Source: an uncultured Bacteroidales bacterium (GTDB taxonomy: Bacteria > Bacteroidota > Bacteroidia > Bacteroidales > Paludibacteraceae). From it: a stretch of 6,110 bases of DNA. Shown here piece after piece: positions 1-5,670 of the stretch. The notes under the pieces are model-generated. The model saw only the letters and a program-made list of their open reading frames with translations. It had not been told where the DNA came from and made no database searches. The DNA lies in contig CAKUUM010000061.1 of NCBI GenBank assembly GCA_934692905.1, positions 1-6,110 of the forward strand, given 5' to 3'. How positions within the stretch are numbered: position 1 is the first letter of the stretch; each line of letters starts with the position of its first letter. A program made the translations under genes and the position numbers.

Positions 1-37
1 CACTATAAAATATAGATGTATGTGATGATTCCTCAAC

Positions 38-250
38 TTGGGCGGAGCCTTCCCCTTATATCGAACTCACGTTAAATTACTTGTCGCAAATATCAAGGCT
101 GAGCACAAGACTGCCTACACGATTACGGAGGTCGCAACATTACTTTGTGTATCTGCATTGGAACGAACCTCTATCAAGGATTTGCTCACCAAGCCTCGTG
201 ATAAACAGCAATCAAATCAAACTTTCAAAGACCAACTAAATCTATTCTAA
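38..250 (+). pseudogene. IS4-type transposase, C-terminal remnant
   Basis: This is the last 60 or so residues of a DDE transposase of the IS4 type common in Bacteroidales. The recognisable part runs from LLVANIKAEHKTAY through ITEVATLL and SALERTSIKDLLTKP to a Gln/Asn-rich tail ending in LNLF. A full enzyme has several hundred residues with the catalytic Asp/Asp/Glu upstream; none of that is present. Two consecutive in-frame stops at 23-28 lie just upstream, so the frame does not continue off the left edge. From memory of the family, RTHVK followed directly by LLVANIK suggests that about six codons have been lost between these blocks. The nominal TTG start at 38 is only the first possible start after the stops and probably has no meaning. 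It is most likely a dead insertion-sequence scar. The family call rests on recognition, not alignment. Confidence 0.7.
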
Positions 251-295
251 AAAACATTGCAAAGTTAACGCATCAGTAGTAAAAAACGAATAACA
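251..295. other. Possible right flank of the IS remnant
   Basis: This AT-rich stretch lies between the transposase stop and the next promoter. A right terminal inverted repeat of the element would be expected here, and the segment CATTGCAAAGTTAACGC (255-271) is a plausible place for it. The left end is outside the window, so neither the repeat nor a target-site duplication can be confirmed. Confidence 0.2.
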
Positions 296-327
296 TTTGC
301 ATGGCTTCGATATTTGTAGTATCTTTG
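296..327 (+). promoter_or_regulatory. Bacteroidota-type promoter for the acetyltransferase gene
   Basis: TTTG at 296-299 is followed by exactly 20 bp and then TATCTTTG at 320-327. This matches the Bacteroidota vegetative (sigma-ABfr) consensus of TTTG near -33 and TAnnTTTG near -7. Transcription would start at about 331-336, giving a leader of roughly 20 nt before the ATG at 353. Confidence 0.75.
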
Positions 328-352
328 CTACGTTTTTAAGAGCAGTATTGAT

Positions 353-942
353 ATGAAAAGTGAATTGGAGAAATGTATGGCGGGTGAGATGTTTATGGGA
401 GACGAGTCAATTACAAGTCTTGCACTGCGTGCCAAGCGGTTGGTTAGGCAACTGAACAATTGCGACTATTCGGACGAGGAAAGCAAACAAGCCATTCTGA
501 AAGAGTTGTTCGGGAGCGTTGGCGAACACGTCATGTGGATATTGATTTCCATTGCGAGTTCGGGAAAAATATCCACATTGGTAACCAACTGATTATCAAC
601 ATGAACTGCACCTTCGTGGATGACAACTGCATAGACATCGGCGACCGCGTGCTGATTGCGTCCGATGTGAAGATGTACACCGCCACGCACTCAACCGACC
701 CATCTGTGCGCAACCATAGTGACAATCCGGACTCCGATTTCTGGTGCCGCACCTACGCGCATCCTATCCGTATTGAGGACGAGGTGTGGATTGGCGGCGG
801 TGCGATACTGCTGCCGGGGGTGACCATAGGCAAGGGCAGCGTCATCGGCGCGGGTGCCGTGGTGACCAGAGATATCCCACCCTACTCCGTGGCTGTGGAC
901 AACCCCGCGAGGGTGATAAAACAGATAGAGCACACAGACTAA
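353..942 (+). pseudogene. maa: Maltose/galactoside O-acetyltransferase-like gene, frameshifted near 533
   Basis: The product would transfer an acetyl group from acetyl-CoA to a sugar hydroxyl in the cytoplasm. The first 60 residues (from ATG 353) form the N-terminal maltose-acetyltransferase cap, with EKCMAGEMFMGD, a basic helix containing RAKRLVRQLNN, and LKELFGSVGEHV. The frame then runs out of homology and stops at 592. The rest continues one frame back from about 535 as VDIDFHCEFG and NIHIG, followed by left-handed beta-helix hexapeptide repeats (VWIGGGAILLPGVTIG, GSVIGAGAVV) and the family end motif NPARVI. Joining the frames with one restored base gives about 196 residues, normal for the family. 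The expected catalytic His is present in TATHSTD. About eight extra residues lie between that motif and VWIGGG, and the usual VGNPARV reads VDNPARV. No slippery heptamer is visible at the junction, so programmed frameshifting is unlikely. It is either a real recent one-base deletion or a sequence error. The exact sugar acceptor cannot be told. Confidence 0.85.
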
Positions 943-1002
943 CCCGTCTCTTACCCCGATTACGGAAAGGCGTACCCGTATTCACTATTTTATATAAGGT
1001 GT

Positions 1003-1034
1003 CTTGGCGGTTTTCTCTTTTTGTAGTACTTTTG
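1003..1034 (+). promoter_or_regulatory. Bacteroidota-type promoter for the four-gene run
   Basis: CTTG at 1003-1006 (one mismatch to TTTG), a 20-bp spacer, and a perfect TACTTTTG at 1027-1034. Transcription would start at about 1038-1043, leaving a leader of 12-17 nt before ATG 1055. This short leader supports that start over the upstream TTG at 1004 in the same frame, which lies inside the promoter. Confidence 0.75.
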
Positions 1035-1054
1035 CAGCCGTAAAAGCAAAGTAT

Positions 1055-2101
1055 ATGAAGAAAACAATCATCATCCTGTTGTCCGCGCTGCTGTGCGGGC
1101 GACACATAATGGCTCAAAAAACTATGAATACCAATGTTTTAACTCCTCAACAAGAGTCGTTGGTGGCACTCGCAACGTATGAGGCCACGGGCGACCTTGC
1201 GTCGTTGAAGCCCGCCATAGAGCAGGCTTTTGCCAACGGCTTGACCGTAAACCAACTGAAAGAAGTGTTCTCCCACCTCTATGCCTACACGGGTTTCCCG
1301 CGCTCACTCAATGCATTGGGCGTACTGCAAAACGTTCTCAAAGAGCGTGAAGCGGCAGGCATTGTCACCGAGAAAGGTACAGAAGCGTCGCCAATGCCTG
1401 CCGGCTATGATGCTCTGAAACAAGGCACGGCTGTGCAGACACAACTCTGTGGCGCATTCACCTATGCCTTCTGCCCTGCCGAAGACTACTACCTGAAGGC
1501 GCATCTCTTTGGTGATATTTTCGCCCGCGACGTGCTCACTTATCAGCAGCGCGAATTAGTGACAGTCAGCGCGTTAGCCGCAATGCAGGGCACCGAACCG
1601 CAGCACCAATCGCACAGCCGCATTGCCCAAACGGCAGGGGTACCCGCAGAGACTGTGGCGGCCGCTACGGCATTGGCACGCCATCTGGCATCCAAGAGCC
1701 GTCTTACATTCGAGGTGGGCAACACCAATGACGCTTATGCGCAGTACTTCATCGGGCAATCGTACATCGCGCCGTTGGTGGGCGGTGAGCAGGCTATCAA
1801 CAATGTGACCTTTGAGCCAGGCTGCCGTAACAACTGGCATATCCACCACGACGCCCGCCAGATACTGATTTGCGTGGCAGGCGAAGGCTGGTATCAGGAG
1901 TGGGGAAAGCCCGCCCGCCGACTGAAAGCGGGCGATGTAGTGGACATTCCCGTGGGCGTAAAGCACTGGCATGGCGCCACCCGCGACAGTTGGTTCCAGC
2001 ACGTGGTGACACACATTGCCGCAGAGCCCCTACAAGGCGACACCAAGACGGGCAACGAGTGGCTCGAGCCCGTCACGGACGAGCAATATAATGCATTATA
2101 A
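1055..2101 (+). CDS. Exported carboxymuconolactone decarboxylase-family / cupin fusion protein
   Basis: A 348-residue protein with a signal peptide (MKK, hydrophobic IIILLSALLC, likely cut after HIMA at residue 20), so it should act in the periplasm or at the envelope. Residues about 29-100 form a first carboxymuconolactone decarboxylase (AhpD-like helical) repeat with LYAYTGFPRSLNA. Residues about 116-210 form a second repeat with RELVTVSALAAMQGTEPQHQSH. The AhpD redox CxxC is absent: its place reads PQHQ, so thiol-peroxidase chemistry is unlikely. Residues about 230-325 form a cupin. Motif 1 fits G256-x5-H262-x-H264-x4-Q269-x6-G276 with Gln replacing the usual Glu. Motif 2 fits G293-x5-P299-x-G301-x2-H304. 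This should bind a divalent metal through H262, H264, Q269 and H304. Such fusions are widespread and mostly uncharacterised; the substrate is unknown. The gene ends 22 bp before the DXS-like gene and is probably cotranscribed with it. Confidence 0.88.
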   Translation: MKKTIIILLSALLCGRHIMAQKTMNTNVLTPQQESLVALATYEATGDLASLKPAIEQAFANGLTVNQLKEVFSHLYAYTGFPRSLNALGVLQNVLKEREAAGIVTEKGTEASPMPAGYDALKQGTAVQTQLCGAFTYAFCPAEDYYLKAHLFGDIFARDVLTYQQRELVTVSALAAMQGTEPQHQSHSRIAQTAGVPAETVAAATALARHLASKSRLTFEVGNTNDAYAQYFIGQSYIAPLVGGEQAINNVTFEPGCRNNWHIHHDARQILICVAGEGWYQEWGKPARRLKAGDVVDIPVGVKHWHGATRDSWFQHVVTHIAAEPLQGDTKTGNEWLEPVTDEQYNAL

Positions 2102-2123
2102 ACCATAATTCATAACTACAACT
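2102..2123 (+). repeat. Short spacer with two heptamers
   Basis: The 22-bp spacer contains CATAATT (2104-2110) followed by CATAACT (2111-2117), two near-identical 7-bp units, and then ACAACT before the ATG. It is A-rich and lacks a Shine-Dalgarno sequence, as expected for Bacteroidota. The same 7-bp periodicity is clearer in the next two spacers. Confidence 0.45.
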
Positions 2124-3884
2124 ATGGTTCTCGAAAAAATTAACGGTCCGAAGGACATCAAGCAACTCAACCGAGAGGAGTTGCACATACTGGCAGACGA
2201 AACGCGGCACTACCTGCTGCAGAAAGTAAGCGAACACGGCGGACATATCGGTCCGAACCTCGGTATGGTGGAGGCGACTGTGGCGCTGCACTACGTGTTC
2301 AACTCGCCCGAAGACAAGATTGTCTTCGATGTCTCGCACCAGAGTTACCCGCACAAGATACTCACTGGGCGCAAAGAGGCGTTTATGGACGCACGGCACT
2401 ACGACGACGTATCGGGCTACAGCGAGCCCTCGGAGAGCGCACACGACCACTTTGTGATCGGACACACCTCGACCAGCGTCAGTTTGGCATGCGGACTCGT
2501 GAAAGCCCGCGACTTGCAGGGCGGCAAAGAGAATGTGATTGCCGTGATCGGAGACGGTTCGTTGAGCGGCGGCGAGGCATTGGAGGGCTTGGATGTAGCC
2601 GGTTCGGAGTTGCAGAGCAACTTTATCATCATCGTGAATGACAACCAGATGTCCATCGCAGAGAACCACGGCGGTATCTACAAGAACCTGATGCTGCTGC
2701 GCGAGACCAAGGGGAAAGCCGAATGCAACCTCTTCCGCGCGATGGGTCTCGACTACCTCTATGTGGACGAAGGCAACAACGTGGACGCGCTCATCAAGGC
2801 ATTTGAACAAGTAAAGGACATTGACCACCCTATCGTAGTGCATATCAACACGTTGAAGGGAAAAGGACTCTCGTTTGCCGAGCAGAACAAAGAGGCTTGG
2901 CACTGGGGTATGCCTTTCGACCTTGAGACAGGCAAGCCGAAGTTCGCAGCCCCGGCGGGCGAGACCTACGAGACACTGACTGCCGAGCACTTGCTGTCGC
3001 TGATGCCGTCGCACCCCGAGCTGTTCGCCATCACATCGGGTACGCCTGCCGTGTTCGGGTTCAACAAACAGCGTCGCGAGCGTGCGGGCAAGCAGTTCGT
3101 GGATGTAGGTATCGCCGAAGAGACGGCTGTGGCACTGGCTTCGGGGGCTGCCAAACGCGGGGCAAAACCCGTGTGGGGCGTCTATAGCACGTTTATCCAG
3201 CGCACCTACGACCAGTTGCAGCAAGACCTGTGTATCAACGACAACCCTGCGCTGATGCTTGTCTTCTGGGGCGGCATCGAGAGCATGAACGACGTCACGC
3301 ACACCTGCTTCTACGACATTCCGCTACTGATGAATATCCCGAACCTCATCTACTTGGCGCCGACCTGCAAAGAGGAGTATCTGGCGATGATGGATTGGGC
3401 AATCGCCTACCGCGAACACCCCGTGGCTATACGCGTACCCGTAAACGGCGTCATCTCGCGCAATATACAATGTACGCAAACAGACTGGTCAAAGCCTGCG
3501 TATGAGGTGGCACACAAGGGCAGCCGCGTGGCAATCCTCGGATTGGGCGCATATTTCCAACTCGGTGATACTCTGCGCAATGCACTCGCCCAAGAGGGCA
3601 TCGATGCCACACTTGTCAACCCGCGTATTATCACCGCTCTGGACACCGAGACCCTCGACAACCTGAAAGCCGCCCACACGGTGGTCATCACCCTCGAAGA
3701 CGGACAGATTGACGGCGGTTGGGGCGAAAAGATTGCCCGCTACTACGGCGACAGCGACATGCGTGTCCTTGTCCGCGGCGAGCGCAAACAGTTCGAAGAC
3801 CGCTACCACGTAGCCGACCTGCTTGCTGCCAACCGCCTGACCGTCCCGCAAATGGTGGAAGACGTGGTCGCTGCGCTTAGTTGA
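2124..3884 (+). CDS. dxs: 1-deoxy-D-xylulose-5-phosphate synthase-like transketolase, short variant
   Basis: A 586-residue thiamine-diphosphate enzyme of the DXS family. Classical DXS joins pyruvate and glyceraldehyde 3-phosphate to make DXP for isoprenoid, thiamine and pyridoxal synthesis. In order it shows GGHIGPNLG (H41), the DVSHQSYPHK block (H72, H77), GHTSTS (H114), the ThDP/Mg motif GDGSLSGG (143-150) with N172-D-N174, KGKG and WHWG (H260), then the pyrimidine domain with DVGIAEE (E332, matching the catalytic Glu) and YSTFIQRTYDQ (Y354, R360), and a C-terminal transketolase domain from about 465. It is some 35-50 residues shorter than usual DXS. The canonical DRAGLVGADGPTH segment reads FWGGIESMNDVTH, so two residues that bind the aldehyde substrate in E. 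coli (R420, D427) align with W382 and N389, while H393 and R437 are kept. It belongs to a divergent subgroup annotated as DXS, and true DXS activity is inferred only. The ATG start follows the preceding gene by 22 bp. Confidence 0.85.
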   Translation: MVLEKINGPKDIKQLNREELHILADETRHYLLQKVSEHGGHIGPNLGMVEATVALHYVFNSPEDKIVFDVSHQSYPHKILTGRKEAFMDARHYDDVSGYSEPSESAHDHFVIGHTSTSVSLACGLVKARDLQGGKENVIAVIGDGSLSGGEALEGLDVAGSELQSNFIIIVNDNQMSIAENHGGIYKNLMLLRETKGKAECNLFRAMGLDYLYVDEGNNVDALIKAFEQVKDIDHPIVVHINTLKGKGLSFAEQNKEAWHWGMPFDLETGKPKFAAPAGETYETLTAEHLLSLMPSHPELFAITSGTPAVFGFNKQRRERAGKQFVDVGIAEETAVALASGAAKRGAKPVWGVYSTFIQRTYDQLQQDLCINDNPALMLVFWGGIESMNDVTHTCFYDIPLLMNIPNLIYLAPTCKEEYLAMMDWAIAYREHPVAIRVPVNGVISRNIQCTQTDWSKPAYEVAHKGSRVAILGLGAYFQLGDTLRNALAQEGIDATLVNPRIITALDTETLDNLKAAHTVVITLEDGQIDGGWGEKIARYYGDSDMRVLVRGERKQFEDRYHVADLLAANRLTVPQMVEDVVAALS

Positions 3885-3886
3885 CT

Positions 3887-3914
3887 GTTGAGAGTTAAGA
3901 GTTGAGTGTTGAGA
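3887..3914 (+). repeat. Heptamer tandem repeat, four copies
   Basis: Four contiguous 7-bp units GTTGAGA, GTTAAGA, GTTGAGT and GTTGAGA begin three bases after the DXS-like stop codon. They decay into further AGTTG/AGTTT copies up to about 3946. They fill most of the 67-bp spacer before the SDR gene. Nothing coding is visible here. Confidence 0.8.
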
Positions 3915-3951
3915 GAAGTTGGAAAGTTGATAGTTTATAGTTTTTGAGTGT

Positions 3952-4773
3952 ATGGATGTACTTCTTTTAGTAGGTGCGGGGCAGATAGGTATGGCTATCG
4001 CGCGCCGTATGGGTACCGGCAAACAGATTGTCGTGGGCGACAAACGTCTGGGCAATGCGCAGGCAGTGGCAGAGACGCTCACCAACGCAGGGTTCCACGC
4101 CGTGGCAACCGAGATAGACCTTGCTTCGCGCGAATCGATACAGCGCTATATCGCTATGGCACAGACCTTTGGCGACATCACTATGCTCGTCAATGCGGCA
4201 GGCGTATCGCCCAGCCAGGCACCGATAGAGACCATTCTCCGTGTGGATTTGTACGGCACGGCGGTGCTGTTGGAGGAGGTGGGAAAGGTGATCCGCACAG
4301 GCGGCACGGGCGTAACCATCTCCAGCCAGTCGGGACACCGTATGCCTGCACTCACGCCCGAAGAGGACGAGCAGTTAGCCACCACGCCCACCGAGAAACT
4401 TCTGTCGCTGCCCCTCTTGCAGCCCGCGCAGATACGCGACACGCTGCACGCCTACCAGTTGGCAAAACGCTGCAACGTAAAGCGCGTGATGGCGGAGGCA
4501 GTGCTGTGGGGCAAGCGCGGCGCACGCATCAACTCTATCTCACCAGGGATTATTGTCACGCCGCTGGCGATTGACGAGTTCAACGGTCCGCGGGGCGATT
4601 TCTACAAGAACATGTTTGCCAAGTGTCCTGCGGGACGCCCGGGTACGGCGGACGAGGTAGCCAACGTAGCCGAACTGTTGATGAGCGAGAAAGGGGCTTT
4701 TATCACGGGTTCCGATTTCCTCATAGACGGCGGCGCGACGGCATCGTATTTCTACGGACCGCTGAAACCATAA
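3952..4773 (+). CDS. SDR-family NAD(P)-dependent oxidoreductase
   Basis: A 273-residue short-chain dehydrogenase/reductase, expected to be cytoplasmic. The N-terminal Rossmann dinucleotide loop is G8-A-G-Q-I-G13, a variant of TGxxxGIG. An acidic residue at the end of beta-2 (D30 in VVGD) hints at NAD(H), although the following K-R leaves NADP(H) possible. NAAG lies at 81-84 and the catalytic Ser is in TISSQSG (124 or 125). The Y-x3-K pair is Y168/K172 in AYQLAKR, followed by INSISPGIIVTPL and the C-terminal GSDFLIDGG. The Ser-Tyr distance is about 43 residues where most classical SDRs have about 13. The extra 30 residues (about 131-165, charged, then LLSLPLLQP) form an insertion, as also known in the 3-alpha-HSD/carbonyl reductase of Comamonas testosteroni. 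The substrate is unknown. It lies 67 bp after the DXS-like gene on the same strand and is probably part of the same unit. Confidence 0.88.
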   Translation: MDVLLLVGAGQIGMAIARRMGTGKQIVVGDKRLGNAQAVAETLTNAGFHAVATEIDLASRESIQRYIAMAQTFGDITMLVNAAGVSPSQAPIETILRVDLYGTAVLLEEVGKVIRTGGTGVTISSQSGHRMPALTPEEDEQLATTPTEKLLSLPLLQPAQIRDTLHAYQLAKRCNVKRVMAEAVLWGKRGARINSISPGIIVTPLAIDEFNGPRGDFYKNMFAKCPAGRPGTADEVANVAELLMSEKGAFITGSDFLIDGGATASYFYGPLKP

Positions 4774-4796
4774 AGCACAAAATTGCCATCAATAGC

Positions 4797-4831
4797 CATT
4801 GCGCATTACGCATTGTGCATTACACATTATC
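4797..4831 (+). repeat. Heptamer tandem repeat, five copies
   Basis: Five contiguous 7-bp units follow the pattern CATTRYR, with a diverged last copy: CATTGCG, CATTACG, CATTGTG, CATTACA and CATTATC. They lie 23 bp after the SDR stop codon, in the 185-bp spacer before the flavoprotein gene. Confidence 0.85.
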
Positions 4832-4846
4832 CTCGTGTCTTCATCG

Positions 4847-4886
4847 GGTAATCAATAGGTGATTGATAGGTGATTAATAGGTGATT
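4847..4886 (+). repeat. 11-bp tandem repeat, about 3.6 copies
   Basis: GGTAATCAATA (4847-4857), GGTGATTGATA (4858-4868), GGTGATTAATA (4869-4879) and a partial GGTGATT (4880-4886). The array lies in the presumed 5' leader of the flavoprotein gene. Its ends are complementary: CGGGTAATCA (4845-4854) can pair with TGATTCCCG (4882-4890) with one bulged base. An alternative stem, TCCCGA (4886-4891) with TCGGGA (4910-4915), shares bases with the first. Confidence 0.85.
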
Positions 4887-4958
4887 CCCGAGAGGATACC
4901 GAGACCTTGTCGGGAGAATATGCTGACAAAACAAGAACATAAAACCAACAAAACAGAT

Positions 4959-5495
4959 ATGAAAGTATTGATTATCACTACCAGTCTGCGCCCGAAGAGC
5001 AATTCGGACGCGCTGGCTAAAGAATTTGCGCGCGGCGCACAAGAGGCGGGCAACGAGGTGGAGACCATCTCCCTCCGCGGCAAAGACCTGCGTTTCTGCA
5101 AAGGCTGTCTCGCTTGCACCAAAACCTTGCGCTGCGTCATTCGCGACGATGCGCCCGCCATGGTGGACAAGATGCACGATGCCGATGCCATCGTCTTCGC
5201 AACCCCCATCTACTACTATGAGATGAGCGGGCAGATGAAGACGCTCCTCGACCGTGCAAACCCGCTGTTCTCATCGGACTACCACTTCCGCGACATCTAT
5301 CTGCTCACCACGGCAGCCGAAGACGAGGAGATGACTCCCGAGGGCGCAGAGCACGGCTTGAACGGCTGGATAGCCTGCTTCGAGCATGCCCGTCTGGCGG
5401 GGCACGTATTCGCCGGCGGGGTCACTGATATGGGCGAGATAGAGGGACACCCTGCCCTGCAAAAGGCGTACGCCATGGGCAAGAGCATCCACTAA
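4959..5495 (+). CDS. Flavodoxin-fold NAD(P)H-dependent oxidoreductase with an iron-sulfur cysteine motif
   Basis: A 178-residue protein of the NADPH-dependent FMN reductase / iron-sulfur flavoprotein group. MKVLIITTSL begins beta-1 and the loop SLRPKSNS (9-16) should bind the FMN phosphate. The segment TPIYYYEMSGQMKTLLDR (82-99) is the usual second flavin-contacting region, with Tyr residues to stack on the ring. C47-x2-C50-x2-C53-x5-C59 matches the compact CX2CX2CX4-7C motif that binds a [4Fe-4S] cluster in archaeal iron-sulfur flavoproteins, suggesting electron transfer between a reduced carrier and FMN. Related proteins with this motif exist in many anaerobes, mostly without a known physiological role. 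ATG 4959 is chosen because homology begins there and an A-rich leader precedes it; in-frame GTG 4881 and ATG 4920 would add 26 or 13 non-conserved residues. It is the last gene before the terminator at 5538. Confidence 0.87.
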   Translation: MKVLIITTSLRPKSNSDALAKEFARGAQEAGNEVETISLRGKDLRFCKGCLACTKTLRCVIRDDAPAMVDKMHDADAIVFATPIYYYEMSGQMKTLLDRANPLFSSDYHFRDIYLLTTAAEDEEMTPEGAEHGLNGWIACFEHARLAGHVFAGGVTDMGEIEGHPALQKAYAMGKSIH

Positions 5496-5537
5496 ACCAC
5501 GACTCCCCACACAACGAATCCCCCTACCCTGTTCCCC

Positions 5538-5572
5538 GCGGCTGCCTACTCTATGTATGTAGCCGCTTTTTT
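5538..5572 (+). terminator. Intrinsic terminator after the flavoprotein gene
   Basis: A 12-bp stem pairs 5538-5549 with 5555-5566, with one C-T mismatch and one G-T pair. It has a 5-base loop and is followed at once by six Ts (5567-5572). It lies 42 bp after the stop codon and closes the four-gene run. Confidence 0.9.
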
Positions 5573-5634
5573 ATATAATCACGTCTTTCTTATACAGATT
5601 TTGCCACATTTTTCATGTTTTATTGATATTTCCG

Positions 5635-5666
5635 TTTGCATATCTGCAAAAGATATAGTAATTTTG
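5635..5666 (+). promoter_or_regulatory. Bacteroidota-type promoter for the structured RNA, with a spacer palindrome
   Basis: TTTG at 5635-5638, exactly 20 bp, then TAATTTTG at 5659-5666: a perfect match to the TTTG / TAnnTTTG consensus. Transcription should start at about 5670-5675. The spacer holds an inverted repeat, ATATCT (5640-5645) and AGATAT (5651-5656), separated by GCAAA. It is placed where a bound regulator would block or help polymerase. A strong promoter with no start codon close downstream points to an RNA gene or a long leader. Confidence 0.8.
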
Positions 5667-5670
5667 CACC

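Noticed and set aside
527..540. Programmed -1 frameshift in the acetyltransferase gene
   Set aside because: No X-XXY-YYZ slippery heptamer and no obvious downstream stimulatory hairpin lie at the junction. Sugar acetyltransferases are not known to use frameshifting.
961..980. Small hairpin TACGG/CCGTA after the acetyltransferase gene as a terminator
   Set aside because: The stem is only 5 bp with a 10-base loop and no proper T-run follows.
2073..3302. A 409-codon open frame on the minus strand opposite the DXS-like gene
   Set aside because: It overlaps a gene with clear family motifs throughout. Its translation is rich in His, Val and Arg, has no recognisable domain, and reflects the codon bias of the plus-strand gene.
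3938..3946. TAGTTTTTG as a possible -7 box before the SDR gene
   Set aside because: It has one base too many between TA and TTTG. The nearest TTG lies only 16 bp upstream rather than 20, and both are part of the degenerate AGTTG/AGTTT repeat.
3887..4886. CRISPR array
   Set aside because: The repeats are 7-11 bp and directly abutting, without unique spacers, and no cas genes are present.
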